64,000 bases of DNA from Paracoccus caeni (GCF_016629665.1 NZ_JAEPRQ010000002.1:1-64000), one strand, 5' to 3'. Positions 1 to 7,454 are shown, numbered from the stretch's first letter. Translations and numbers: made by a program. Notes: generated by a model not told the origin, from the sequence alone.

Positions 1-146
1 CCTTTTGCGCCCGCCGCATGATGATGGGCGCGGATCACTGTGCTGTCGGCCATCTGCAGCTTGTCTGGGGCGATCCCAGCGTGGTTCAGCGCATCCAGGA
101 TATCCTCCCACAGTCCCGCCAGCCGTGCCAGCAACCCCTCCCAAGA
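1..146 (-). pseudogene. IS5-family transposase fragment
   Basis: The minus strand reads, in one open frame running off the window edge, a peptide ending in MADSTVIRAHHHAAGAK. This is the region around the first catalytic aspartate (D-S-T) of IS5/IS427-type DDE transposases. The recognisable part begins near WEGLLARL at about position 143. Upstream the frame stays open but no longer looks like the family, and no plausible start codon or terminal inverted repeat is visible. I read it as the truncated end of an insertion sequence; the rest may lie outside the window, so 'remnant' is inferred. It abuts the operator and start of the XRE gene. Confidence 0.7.
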
Positions 147-154
147 AACCGCAA

Positions 155-170
155 AACTATGACTATAGTT
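155..170. promoter_or_regulatory. Palindromic operator upstream of XRE gene
   Basis: AACTAT-gact-ATAGTT is a perfect 6-bp inverted repeat 39 bp upstream of the XRE start. It overlaps AT-rich -10-like sequences (TATAGT at 164-169, TATATA just after). It resembles the GACT/AGTC palindromes bound by controller proteins of restriction-modification systems, and the adjacent gene has controller-protein size. Autoregulation is inferred. Confidence 0.4.
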
Positions 171-208
171 AATATATACATCTGCACGTCTTCTCCATTA
201 GCTTGGGG

Positions 209-460
209 ATGGAGCGGACAAATGCCAGACTGATCAGAGCCTTCGGGAAGGTGCTGAAACCCAAGCGGCGTGAGGCCGGTCTGTCGCAGGAAGAGCTGGC
301 TTTCCGCACCGAGCTGTCCCCGAGTTACATTTCCCTTCTGGAAACATCAAATCGCCAGCGCACGCTCACCGTCCTGGCAGAGTTGGCCAACTGCCTTGGC
401 GTTGGTCTCCCGGATCTTCTGACCGAGGTGATGGCCGAGGAAGCATCATCGGAGCGCTGA
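209..460 (+). CDS. Small XRE-family (HTH_3) regulator
   Basis: An 83-residue protein that is almost entirely one lambda-repressor-like helix-turn-helix. It carries the SQEELAFRTELSPSYISLLE recognition segment and a second half ending LAELANCLGVGLPDLL. Such stand-alone XRE proteins act as autoregulated repressors or activators; controller proteins of restriction-modification systems have the same size. The ATG at 209 is preferred; an in-frame TTG at 203 adds two residues. Neither has a strong ribosome binding site. No methylase, nuclease or toxin gene adjoins it: the left neighbour is a transposase remnant and the right is a gene-free stretch. It may therefore be an orphan from a lost accessory system. 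Confidence 0.75.
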   Translation: MERTNARLIRAFGKVLKPKRREAGLSQEELAFRTELSPSYISLLETSNRQRTLTVLAELANCLGVGLPDLLTEVMAEEASSER

Positions 461-609
461 CCATAGACCTCTCGCCCCCCTTCCTGAGCTCTTCGTTGAA
501 GAAATGGCAAAGTAATCTTGCAGAACGGTCGATCTTAGCGATGTTGCCGCCCCCCGGCCCCCCAAAAAAAATAGATGCAGCAAATTCGCTCACAACGCTG
601 ACGAGATGC

Positions 610-663
610 AGAACTGGCTTGTCGCTGCGGCTCCCAAATAGCAGGCGGCGACAAGCCAGTTCT
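610..663. repeat. Perfect 16-bp inverted repeat (large hairpin)
   Basis: AGAACTGGCTTGTCGC at 610-625 is exactly complementary to 648-663, leaving a 22-base loop. It is immediately followed by a second palindrome, CTTTGC-gca-GCAAAG (662-676). There is no T-tract, so it is not an ordinary terminator. It could be a structured RNA, an attenuator or a tiny non-autonomous mobile element. Confidence 0.6.
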
Positions 664-858
664 TTGCGCAGCAAAGTGTAAATTATGCTAGAGGAACTTG
701 CCTTTTCCCTTAAAATGTTTATAAATGCGAGGCAATCAATCGCCAGAACTCCATACATTTGTTTTTATTTTCAATATGTTATAGAATTTTTACAAAAAAA
801 TATTCCATACTACCGTTCTAGGTCGGAACGAGCCGAACTTTGTAAAACTTCTTGAGCT

Positions 859-889
859 AAGGCGTTTCAATGCGACGCCTTTTCTTTTT
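859..889 (+). terminator. Rho-independent terminator
   Basis: AAGGCGT (859-865), a 9-base loop and ACGCCTT (875-881) are followed by TTCTTTTT. The stem plus T-run is a good plus-strand terminator. The only upstream plus-strand gene ends 400 bases earlier, so it may instead end an unannotated short RNA starting near 790-815, where GTTC/GAAC pairings also occur. Confidence 0.6.
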
Positions 890-1211
890 GCCAATCATCC
901 TAAGTTCTGCACCCGTCGACGACGGGATGGTAAGATGATGAATTGTCTAATTATCGTCCGAAACCCATCTGCGGTCTGCTGGTCGAGATTCGCTGACCGG
1001 GAACGCATACCGTCTCTCGTCCGCACCGCTATGGGTCTACCTCTGCAAGCGTGGACATGATGGATCTCGCCTAAGCGTTGCCCGACAAAATGCGTGAGGT
1101 CGCAGGCAGAGGCTCCGCGATTTTACATAGTTTCCGATTGAAATTTCGATTCCACGACCCTTATCTATTTTGTTAGATTACTTGTTTAGTTCATTGATAT
1201 AAAATAATTAT

Positions 1212-1239
1212 GCTGCATAAATGTTAGGAAAAATGCAGC
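1212..1239 (-). terminator. Possible terminator of the metal-uptake operon
   Basis: GCTGCAT (1212-1218) and ATGCAGC (1233-1239) form a 7-bp stem spanning the stop codon of the last operon gene. On the minus strand it is followed by an AT-rich but not T-only stretch, so it is a weak terminator candidate. Confidence 0.35.
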
Positions 1240-1988
1240 CGCCCGTCCGTGCTGCGCTCTCGCCGCACCGGGATGCCGTAGAGCCGCGACAGGTTTTCCG
1301 CCGTCAGGATCTCTTGGGCACTTCCCGACGCAATCACGCCCGAGCGGTTGAGCAACAAGGCATCATCGGCCAGCGCTGCGGCCTGATCGGGGTCGTGGCT
1401 GGAGAGGATGATCGCGGTGCCCGCCACAGCAAGCTGCCGGATCGCGTTGGCCACCTGAACGCGGTTGGCAAAATCGAGGCTGGCGGTCGGTTCGTCCATG
1501 ATCAGAACGCCCGCCTCTTGTGCCAAGGCCCGCGCGATCAGGACAAGCTGCCGTTGACCGCCCGAAAGCCGGGTAATCTCGGTCTGTGCGAGATCGGCGA
1601 TGCCGAGCCGCGACAGCGCGATCATCGCTTGCTGATGCTCGACCGGGCCGGGGCGTGAGAATGGGCCAAGCAGAGCCGCGGCCCCCATCAGCACGATATC
1701 CAAAGCCGTAAAGGCGAAAGGGGTCGTCAGCGATTGCGGCACATGGGCAAGGCGAGTGGCGATCTGGACACGCGACAGCCGTGACAACGGGTCATCGCCC
1801 AGCATGATCCTGCCGCTTATCGGGGGGATCAGGCCCAGCAATGTGCGAAACAGCGTCGTCTTGCCCGCGCCATTGGGGCCGAGGAGGCAAAGCACCCTGC
1901 CCGGCTCTAGCCGCAGGTCGATGCCTTGGAACAGCGCTTTGCCGCCATGGCCGATGGCAAGGTCGGATGCAGATAGCAGTGGGGTCAT
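1224..1988 (-). CDS. Metal/oxyanion ABC transporter ATPase
   Basis: ATP-binding subunit of a FecE/BtuD-type importer. It has Walker A GPNGAGKTT (about residues 37-45), the ABC signature LSGGQ (about 141-145) and Walker B LIMDEP (about 162-167), followed by the switch histidine in SSHD. About 254 residues is normal length. The ATG at 1986-1988 overlaps the permease stop as ATGA and has GGAGCG just upstream, so I prefer it to the ATG at 1997. It is the last gene of a six-gene minus-strand operon and pairs with the FecCD-type permease before it. Substrate is inferred from the molbindin and DUF2478 genes in the operon; an iron or cobalamin substrate cannot be excluded. Confidence 0.9.
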   Translation of the reverse strand: MTPLLSASDLAIGHGGKALFQGIDLRLEPGRVLCLLGPNGAGKTTLFRTLLGLIPPISGRIMLGDDPLSRLSRVQIATRLAHVPQSLTTPFAFTALDIVLMGAAALLGPFSRPGPVEHQQAMIALSRLGIADLAQTEITRLSGGQRQLVLIARALAQEAGVLIMDEPTASLDFANRVQVANAIRQLAVAGTAIILSSHDPDQAAALADDALLLNRSGVIASGSAQEILTAENLSRLYGIPVRRERSTDGRLHFS

Positions 1989-2977
1989 TCGCTCCATGAT
2001 TTCGCCCCTCTCGCCAGCAGAAAGACGAAGATCGGCGCGCCCAGAACGGCGGTCAGGATGCCCAGCGGCACCTCTATCGTGGCGATGCTGCGGGCGCTGG
2101 TATCGACCAGCACCATGAAACCCGCGCCGATCAGGATCGAGGCGGGCAGCAGCCGGTCAAAGCGCGGGCCGGTCAACAGCCGCGCCATATGCGGGACCAT
2201 CAGTCCGATCCAGCCGATCACCCCCGCCATCGACACCGCCGCCGCCGTCATCAGCGTGGCACAGGCGATGACCAGCAGCCGCAGCCGGGTGGCATCGATG
2301 CCCATGGCGCGCGCCTCGTCATCGCCCATCGCCAACAGCCCGATCCGCCAGCGCAGCGCGATCAGCGGCGCAAGCCCGATCAGCAAGGCGGGCAAGGCCG
2401 CGCCGATATCGGGGCGCTTGATCCCGGCAAGGCTGCCCATCAGCCAAAAGGTGATCGCGGGCAATTGCTGGTCGGGATCGGCCAGCAGCTTCACCAGCGA
2501 TATCCCCGCCCCTGCCAGCGCACCGATGGCAATCCCGCAGAGGACCATCACCAGCACCTGCCCGGTCCCTCGCAGCGCCAGCGTCAGGCCAAGGACGATC
2601 GCCACCGTCGTCAACCCGGTCACGAAGCCCAGTATCTGGATCGCCATCACCGGCAGGCCAAGCAGGATACCCAGAACCGCACCGAATCCCGCCCCCGCCG
2701 AGACGCCCAGAATATCGGGCGAGACCAGCGGATTGCGAAACACCGTCTGATAGGCCGCCCCTGCCGCCGCCAGTGCTGCGCCGACCACCGCCGCCGCCAG
2801 CACCCGTGGCAGCCGGATATTCCACAGCACCGTCACCGCCTGCGGGTCCGAGCGGTCACCGCCCAGAACCGCGACGATCTGCGACGGCGTCAGCGCATAA
2901 GGCCCGATCATCGCCCCGATCATCAGCGTGGCGATCAGGGCCAGTGCAAGCAGCCATGACAGCCTGCGCTCAGTCAC
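1985..2977 (-). CDS. FecCD-type ABC permease
   Basis: A 330-residue hydrophobic protein of the FecCD/BtuC family with about ten membrane segments. Family landmarks are RLPRVLAAAVVGAALAAAGA near the N-terminus, NPLVSPDILGVSAGAG, and GVIGWIGLMVPHMARLL in the last third. It forms the inner-membrane channel for the ATPase downstream and the binding protein upstream. The start is a GTG at 2975-2977, overlapping the binding-protein stop by 8 bp, which implies translational coupling. This family normally imports siderophores, cobalamin, haem or, in some bacteria (the MolB type), molybdate. Confidence 0.9.
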   Translation of the reverse strand: MTERRLSWLLALALIATLMIGAMIGPYALTPSQIVAVLGGDRSDPQAVTVLWNIRLPRVLAAAVVGAALAAAGAAYQTVFRNPLVSPDILGVSAGAGFGAVLGILLGLPVMAIQILGFVTGLTTVAIVLGLTLALRGTGQVLVMVLCGIAIGALAGAGISLVKLLADPDQQLPAITFWLMGSLAGIKRPDIGAALPALLIGLAPLIALRWRIGLLAMGDDEARAMGIDATRLRLLVIACATLMTAAAVSMAGVIGWIGLMVPHMARLLTGPRFDRLLPASILIGAGFMVLVDTSARSIATIEVPLGILTAVLGAPIFVFLLARGAKSWSE

Positions 2978-3998
2978 CCAACAGCGCCGTCAGCGCGGCA
3001 TCATCGGGGCGAAGGCCGTAGAAAAGCTCATAGAAATCCGCGATTTCGGTCCGCATGTCACCACTGGCCGCATCCGGGTAAAGTGTGTGGGTCAGCCAGA
3101 TCACGCCCGTCAGCCGGTTGACCGAGGGCGGCGCGTCGATGAAGCCGAAAGGCGTCGATGGCGCCAGATAGACCCGGCCATTCGCGACCGCCGGAATGCC
3201 CTGCCATTCCGGCATCGCGCCGACATTGGCGGCAAAGTCCCGGTCGATGGTGACGATCACGTCAGGCGCCCATGCCTGCACCTGTTCGGGCGAGACATTG
3301 GCTAGCCCATCGCTATCCGATGTCACCACATTTACCGCGCCGACCCGGGTAATGACCTCGGCATTGATCGAGGACGGGCCAGCAGTCTCGATCCCCTCTG
3401 GCCCGCGGGCAAGATAGACCTTTGGCCGCGCATCCTTAGGGATATCTGCCAGCAGCATATCAAGATCGGCCAGCGTCTTTTCAGCGTAACTTGCCAGCGC
3501 CTCGCCACGCTCGGGCACGTTCAGCACATCGGCCATCTGCCGGATCGATTGCGGCATCGCTGCGAAACTGCCGTCGATCAGGACATAGGGCACGCCCGCC
3601 TGTTCCTGTATCCGCCCTGCAAGGTCGATATAGGTGGCATTGATGGTGCCGTAATCGACGATCAGATCGGGGCCGGTGGACAGCAGAACCTCAAGGTTCA
3701 CCGTATCTCCACGCCCGGTCAGGCGACCCAGTTCGGGAAGATCGTGCGTCTCGGGCAGCAGATAGGGGCGGTCGGCAGGCTTCACCGGACGAACCCAGCC
3801 GACCATCGCCTCGGGTTTCAGCGTATAAAGCAGGGTGGCGGCGGGGGGACCGGCGGCAAAGACCTTGGCCGGGTTCGCGGGCACCTGCACCTCGCGGCCG
3901 GTGGCGTCGGTGATGGTCTTGCCATCGAAGGCCAGCGCGGGGATCGCCGCTATTGCAAGGGCTAGACCGGCAAAGATGTAGCGGGGAAATTGCATCAT
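2970..3998 (-). CDS. Periplasmic metal/oxyanion-binding protein
   Basis: A 342-residue cluster-III (BtuF/FecB-like) substrate-binding protein. The N-terminus is a Sec signal peptide (hydrophobic core FAGLALAIAAIPALA, then FDGKTI). DATGREVQVPANPAKVFA is the typical first strand, and GPDLIVDYGTIN and WAPDVIVTIDRD are typical of the two lobes. The ATG overlaps the TrmO-like stop as ATGA. It delivers the ligand to the permease/ATPase encoded next. Ligand specificity cannot be read directly; the molbindin in the operon makes molybdate or tungstate the best inference. Confidence 0.88.
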   Translation of the reverse strand: MMQFPRYIFAGLALAIAAIPALAFDGKTITDATGREVQVPANPAKVFAAGPPAATLLYTLKPEAMVGWVRPVKPADRPYLLPETHDLPELGRLTGRGDTVNLEVLLSTGPDLIVDYGTINATYIDLAGRIQEQAGVPYVLIDGSFAAMPQSIRQMADVLNVPERGEALASYAEKTLADLDMLLADIPKDARPKVYLARGPEGIETAGPSSINAEVITRVGAVNVVTSDSDGLANVSPEQVQAWAPDVIVTIDRDFAANVGAMPEWQGIPAVANGRVYLAPSTPFGFIDAPPSVNRLTGVIWLTHTLYPDAASGDMRTEIADFYELFYGLRPDDAALTALLGD

Positions 3999-4456
3999 GG
4001 AAGCGCTCCGAATTCTGCCTTGATGTCAAGAAGCGGGGTGCCGTCCAGACAGTCCAGCCCGCGCACCGTCAGCACCGGACCATCGACCGCCAGCAGCCGC
4101 ACCACCGATGAGGCGATAGGATTGGGACGCACCGGTGAACGCAGCGAAAAGGTGCCCGTGGCGCTGTCGCCGAATTTCGGGTTCTGCAACACCAGATCGC
4201 GCCGCGCCCGATCCATCCAGTAGAGGATCTGCAACCGCTCTCGTGCCTCAACCCCGGTCAGGCCAGGCGCCCACGGCTCGAAAAGCTCGATCCGGCAATC
4301 CGGGCCGTTCTCGGCGTCGCCGCGATGCGGGCAATCTTTGCGCTGCGTCCAGGGCGTGCGGATACGCCCAATGAACCACAATTGCGCGTCGAAACGCTGA
4401 GGGGTCTGCACGGCCAGTTCATGCGGACGCAGAGCATCCGCAGCGGCGTCATTCAT
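3995..4456 (-). CDS. TrmO/TsaA-like (UPF0066) protein
   Basis: 153 residues matching the UPF0066 (YaeB/TrmO, archaeal TsaA) beta-barrel. Visible hallmarks are FIGRIRTPW near the start, LFEPWAPGLTGVEARERLQI, YWMDRARRD, GTFSLRSPVRPNPIASSVVRL and LDCLDGTPLLDIK. Known members bind S-adenosylmethionine, and E. coli TrmO methylates t6A in tRNA. This protein is shorter than E. coli TrmO (about 235 residues) and lacks its C-terminal domain. It is overlapped 8 bp by the molbindin gene and 4 bp by the binding-protein gene, so it is a core member of a metal-uptake operon. A role other than tRNA modification is plausible but unproven. Confidence 0.82.
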   Translation of the reverse strand: MNDAAADALRPHELAVQTPQRFDAQLWFIGRIRTPWTQRKDCPHRGDAENGPDCRIELFEPWAPGLTGVEARERLQILYWMDRARRDLVLQNPKFGDSATGTFSLRSPVRPNPIASSVVRLLAVDGPVLTVRGLDCLDGTPLLDIKAEFGALP

Positions 4457-4658
4457 CCACGCCCACCATCACGTCCGACGCCTTGATGACGGCCGAGGCG
4501 CGGCTGCCCACCGCCAGACCAAGCTCTTTCACCGCGTCATTGGTGATCGCGGCGGTGACGATGCTGCCGCCCAGATCGATGCGGACATGGCTGGTCACGG
4601 CGCCCGTGACGATCTCGACCACGGTGCCGGGCAGGACATTTCTTGCGCTGAGTTTCAT
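4449..4658 (-). CDS. Molbindin (Mop/TOBE domain) protein
   Basis: A 69-residue single TOBE/Mop domain starting MKLSARNVLPGTVVEI. The SARN-x-L-x-G motif and the later VTSHVRIDLGG-S-I-V-TAAITNDAV pattern are typical of molbindins, which oligomerise and hold molybdate or tungstate in the cytoplasm. The ATG at 4656-4658 has a strong GAGGAGAA Shine-Dalgarno; a longer frame upstream lacks one. This gene is the main reason to infer an oxyanion substrate for the operon. Confidence 0.88.
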   Translation of the reverse strand: MKLSARNVLPGTVVEIVTGAVTSHVRIDLGGSIVTAAITNDAVKELGLAVGSRASAVIKASDVMVGVDE

Positions 4659-4671
4659 CGGTGTTCTCCTC

Positions 4672-5184
4672 TTACGCCGCCGCGTCGGCCAAGGCCGCGC
4701 GCAGCCATTCCAGTATCGCATCCTCATCGGCGGGCATCGCTTCGGCCTTACCGCCGGCGAAGGTCAGAAACGCCTGACGCCATTCGGGCGACACGCCGAC
4801 CAGCACCGGCAGACCGCGTTCGCAGGCCTCGCCAATCGCATTCACCAGACCGCGCCCGGCAGCCTCTTGCTTGCCGAATTTGTTGACCACCAGCGCTTGC
4901 GCGGCAGGCAGGCGCTGATGGACGACCATCACCGCCGCCTCTAGCGCCTCGGCATTCAGCCGACAGCCGGTCATGCCCGGTTGCAGATCGAAACTGATGC
5001 TGCGCCGCTCGAAATCCGGCAGCAGGCCAAGGATGATGTTGCACTTTTCGGGCGGGCTGTCGGCATCCACCGGCTGCACCGTCCCGGCAAGGGCGATGCC
5101 CAAGGCCCCTGCCCTTGCCGCCACCGCACTCAGCACGGCATCGGTTTTATGCTCTTCGTCAGAGCAGACATAGCGGATATCCAT
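4672..5184 (-). CDS. DUF2478 protein of metal-uptake operon
   Basis: 170 residues matching DUF2478, a family often found beside molybdenum genes. It contains GIALAGTVQP, a central CNIILGLLPDFERRSISFDL region, and ALVVNKFGKQEAAGRGL, which resembles the NTPase-like strand and loop seen in the family. No classical GxGKT P-loop is present; EEHKT is the nearest equivalent. AGGAGG lies 6 bases before the ATG at 5182-5184, making this the first gene of the operon; 13 bases separate its stop from the molbindin start. Biochemical function is unknown. Confidence 0.75.
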   Translation of the reverse strand: MDIRYVCSDEEHKTDAVLSAVAARAGALGIALAGTVQPVDADSPPEKCNIILGLLPDFERRSISFDLQPGMTGCRLNAEALEAAVMVVHQRLPAAQALVVNKFGKQEAAGRGLVNAIGEACERGLPVLVGVSPEWRQAFLTFAGGKAEAMPADEDAILEWLRAALADAAA

Positions 5185-5358
5185 CAGCGCCTCCTGCGAT
5201 CTGCGGTCGATATGGATTGTGGAACACATCGTGCAGCACTGGCAAGCGCCGCAATCGGCATTCTCGCCCGGATCGGCAAAAAGACTTTCAATGATTGCGC
5301 GCTATTTGAATCCGGTCCCGTTTCGATAGTTTAGCATCTTTCACCCCACAGTTGATGG

Positions 5359-5398
5359 TGCGGAAGCCTTTCTTTGGAATGAATGGATTCCGCACCCG
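5359..5398 (-). repeat. Inverted repeat after the VOC gene
   Basis: GGTGCGGAA (5359-5367) pairs exactly with TTCCGCACC (5390-5398) across a 22-base loop, in the gap between the VOC gene's stop and the metal operon's promoter region. It has no T-run. It could act as a weak terminator for the VOC gene or as a regulatory site for the operon. Confidence 0.4.
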
Positions 5399-5419
5399 AC
5401 ACAGAACGCGACCGAAGGG

Positions 5420-6058
5420 TCAGTTCACCCGAAACTCAACGAAAGAAATGACATTGCCATCGGGATCGCGGACATGGAAATCGGTGCCAGCCCACGGCTG
5501 GATCGTCAGCTTTTGCGCGATCTCGGCCCCGCGTTCCGTCAGGTCCTGGAATATCGCCTTCACATCAGAAACTTCGATGGTTGCCACGATCAGCGACAAC
5601 TCACGCGCCGCCAGTTCGGCGAAATTGGGTTGACCGACGAAGCGCAGATGCAGACAGGCGCTGTCGCGGCTGACAGAGCCGTAATAGGCAGGCTCGCCGT
5701 AAAGGAAATCGATCTCGAACCCCAAGGCGTCGCTGTAATACTGCGCGGCACGCGGGACGTCGCTGACGAAAAGGATGGGGATCGCGGGCGACAGGTGCGC
5801 GGTAGCGTCGGTATCCTGCGGATTGGCCGGGACAGGATCGGCGTGGGCCTTCAGATCGGCCCAGTTGCGGAAACCGGCCTCGATCGCGACGATCTCTTGC
5901 GCCTGCATCAGCGTCAGCGGCGCGTTCAGGATTTCCTGATCGGTCAGGTCGCGAAAGCGCGGCAGCAGCCGGACCTTTTCGCCGATCGAGGTATTGCCAT
6001 CGCGATGCCAGCGGCACAGCAGCTTGGCGCGTTTCTGATGGGTCTGGATAGTGGGCAT
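5420..6058 (-). CDS. VOC-family (glyoxalase/bleomycin resistance-like) protein
   Basis: 212 residues in two parts. Residues 1-75 form the helical N-terminal extension found in some VOC proteins (LTLMQAQEIVAIEAGFRNWA). Residues about 90-212 are a VOC fold: AIPILFVSDVPRAAQYYSDA opens the first beta-alpha-beta unit, and DFHVRDPDGNVISFVEF closes the last. The family includes glyoxalase I, bleomycin-binding proteins and ring-cleaving dioxygenases; the substrate cannot be told from sequence. It is a single minus-strand gene separated from carD by a terminator. Confidence 0.8.
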   Translation of the reverse strand: MPTIQTHQKRAKLLCRWHRDGNTSIGEKVRLLPRFRDLTDQEILNAPLTLMQAQEIVAIEAGFRNWADLKAHADPVPANPQDTDATAHLSPAIPILFVSDVPRAAQYYSDALGFEIDFLYGEPAYYGSVSRDSACLHLRFVGQPNFAELAARELSLIVATIEVSDVKAIFQDLTERGAEIAQKLTIQPWAGTDFHVRDPDGNVISFVEFRVN

Positions 6059-6182
6059 GATCTCTCCACATGCTGAAAGTCAGCGGGCGGGCCTTGCCCT
6101 TCCGGCCGAATGCCGATGTACCCCGAGAGAACGCCGCGATATTGCATCGCAGCACATGATGCTGTCAACGGCGCGGAAACGA

Positions 6183-6210
6183 AAAAGACGCCCGCAAAGG
6201 GGCGTCTTTT
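6183..6210. terminator. Terminator downstream of carD
   Basis: AAAAGACGCCC (6183-6193) and GGGCGTCTTTT (6200-6210) form an 11-bp stem with a short loop. Read on the minus strand it ends in TTTTTCGTTT, a good rho-independent terminator for carD. The A/T symmetry means it could also work on the plus strand. Confidence 0.8.
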
Positions 6211-6232
6211 GCTGTCGGCCAATACCTGAGGT

Positions 6233-6742
6233 TCAGGCGGCGCGCGAGGTCAGCACCTCTTCCACGCGCTTCTGCGCGGCGCCTTCGTCAAGGCCTTTCA
6301 CGGCGGCGACTTCGCGGGTCAGACGGTCCAGCGCAGCTTCATAAAGCTGACGCTCGGAATAGGACTGCTCGCGCTGGTCGTCATTGCGGTGCAGGTCGCG
6401 CACCACTTCGGCGATCGACATCAGATCGCCCGAATTGATCTTCTGGTCATATTCCTGCGCCCGGCGCGACCACATCGCACGCTTGACGCGGGCCTTGCCC
6501 TTCAGCGTCTCAAGCGCGCGTTCGATCAGGTCCGGGGTGGACAGGCCGCGCATGCCGATTTCCGAGGCGCGGGCAGTGGGAACACGAAGGGTCATCTTGT
6601 CCTTTTCGAACGAGATGACGAACATTTCCAGACGCAGCCCCGCGACTTCCTGCTCTTCAATCGACACGATCCGGCCAACACCGTGGGCCGGATAGACGAC
6701 GAAATCATCGGGGCGAAACTCGTTCTTTTTGGTTTTCGACAT
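6233..6742 (-). CDS. carD: CarD-family RNA polymerase-binding regulator
   Basis: 169 residues with an N-terminal CarD/CdnL Tudor-like domain (FRPDDFVVYPAHGVGRIVSIE, then MFVISFEKDKMTLRVP) that binds the RNA polymerase beta subunit. A helical C-terminal domain follows, with KRAMWSRRAQEYDQKINSGD, which in homologues contacts the upstream edge of the transcription bubble. CarD stabilises open complexes at promoters such as rRNA promoters; in alphaproteobacteria it is a global activator. A terminator follows the gene, and a second hairpin with a T-run lies immediately upstream, so it is probably transcribed alone from a short leader. Confidence 0.93.
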   Translation of the reverse strand: MSKTKKNEFRPDDFVVYPAHGVGRIVSIEEQEVAGLRLEMFVISFEKDKMTLRVPTARASEIGMRGLSTPDLIERALETLKGKARVKRAMWSRRAQEYDQKINSGDLMSIAEVVRDLHRNDDQREQSYSERQLYEAALDRLTREVAAVKGLDEGAAQKRVEEVLTSRAA

Positions 6743-6778
6743 CGGGCTTCCTCTAGGTGGCGTCCTTGGCTTAAGGAC

Positions 6779-6813
6779 ACAAAAAACCGCTAGCGGCGAA
6801 AGCCGCCCCGGTT
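6779..6813 (-). terminator. Terminator hairpin upstream of carD
   Basis: On the minus strand AACCG and GCGGC arms pair with GCCGC and CGGTT around a TTTC loop, and the stem is followed by TTTTTTGTG. It lies 37 bases before the carD start. It could end an upstream small RNA or the ferredoxin message, or attenuate carD. Confidence 0.6.
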
Positions 6814-6945
6814 CGTGTTAATCATGTTTTATTGCCCAGTTCCTGCAGAGGAGATGGGGTATTCGGCAGCAGCAACGCATTCGAAAATGGTCCGTTTTTC
6901 AGCAGACCACGGTCCGAATGCGAATGTGTCGAATATATAGCATAA
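6780..6945 (-). ncRNA. Candidate small RNA upstream of carD
   Basis: Reading the minus strand from about 6945 to the terminator at 6779, GCATTCG pairs with CGAATGC and the adjoining GTGGTCTG pairs imperfectly with CGGACCAT. This gives a long stem around 6872-6923 before the terminator hairpin. A possible -10 (TATATT) lies near 6939-6944. The length of roughly 150 bases, central stem and terminal hairpin recall 6S-like RNAs, but I cannot confirm the family. It may equally be a long carD leader. Confidence 0.3.
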
Positions 6946-7115
6946 AAACGACCTCAAAAAAAGGTCGGCGACGCGAGCGTCAATTTGGGCGAAATTTCAA
7001 GTTATATTGTTTTAAATCAACACGTTAAGAAAATTTCCTCAAGGCAATCCGAAAAACAATCCCGCGAATCGCCCCTATTTTCTTGCGACAATCAACCCGC
7101 CTCGTCCGGGGCGGA

Positions 7116-7454
7116 TCAATCGCCCTCGCCCGGCGCTTCCGAGAAGTATTTCTCCAGCTTGCCTTCGGTGCCGTCCAGTTCGGCGGCGGTTGGCATCGGA
7201 TCTTTCTTCTGGGTAATGACCGGCCAGAGTTCGGAATATTTCCGGTTGAATTCAACCCAGTCTTCCATGTTCGGCTCGGTATCCGGGCGGATCGCATCGG
7301 CGGGGCATTCCGGTTCGCAGACGCCGCAATCGATGCATTCGTCAGGATGGATGACCAGCGTGTTTTCACCCTCGTAGAAACAATCGACGGGGCAGACCTC
7401 GACGCAATCGGTGTATTTGCACATGATGCAATTATCAGTGACGACGTAGGTCAT
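7116..7454 (-). CDS. fdxA: 7Fe ferredoxin
   Basis: 112 residues. Cysteines 9, 17 and 50 are placed to hold the [3Fe-4S] cluster, and cysteines 21, 40, 43 and 46 the [4Fe-4S] cluster, exactly the spacing of Azotobacter FdI-type ferredoxins ([12 protein letters not shown] around residues 40-51). The tail, about 60 residues, is acidic and lacks further cysteines. It is a soluble cytoplasmic electron carrier; its partner is not evident from context. The gene stands alone on the minus strand between the S4 gene and the carD leader. Confidence 0.93.
   Translation of the reverse strand: MTYVVTDNCIMCKYTDCVEVCPVDCFYEGENTLVIHPDECIDCGVCEPECPADAIRPDTEPNMEDWVEFNRKYSELWPVITQKKDPMPTAAELDGTEGKLEKYFSEAPGEGD

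Larger units (their letters stand above)
461..1211. other. Gene-poor accessory stretch
   Basis: No convincing gene lies in these 750 bases. They are visibly richer in A and T than the flanking operons, especially 660-830 and 1130-1211. They contain two adjacent hairpins (610-676), a rho-independent terminator on the plus strand (859-889) and nothing else recognised. The open frames here have unnatural composition and match nothing I know. Confidence 0.6.
6743..7115. other. carD-fdxA intergenic region with RNA-like structures
   Basis: No protein gene is visible in these 373 bases. The stretch holds a small palindrome just upstream of carD (GTCCTT-ggctt-AAGGAC, on the plus strand about 6760-6776), a terminator-like hairpin (6779-6813) and a long imperfect stem (about 6872-6923) suggesting a minus-strand small RNA. 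Confidence 0.5.

Noticed and set aside
366..758. 130-codon minus-strand ORF overlapping the XRE gene
   Set aside because: It has no ribosome binding site, runs through the 16-bp hairpin, and its composition is unlike a protein; the XRE gene on the other strand explains half of it.
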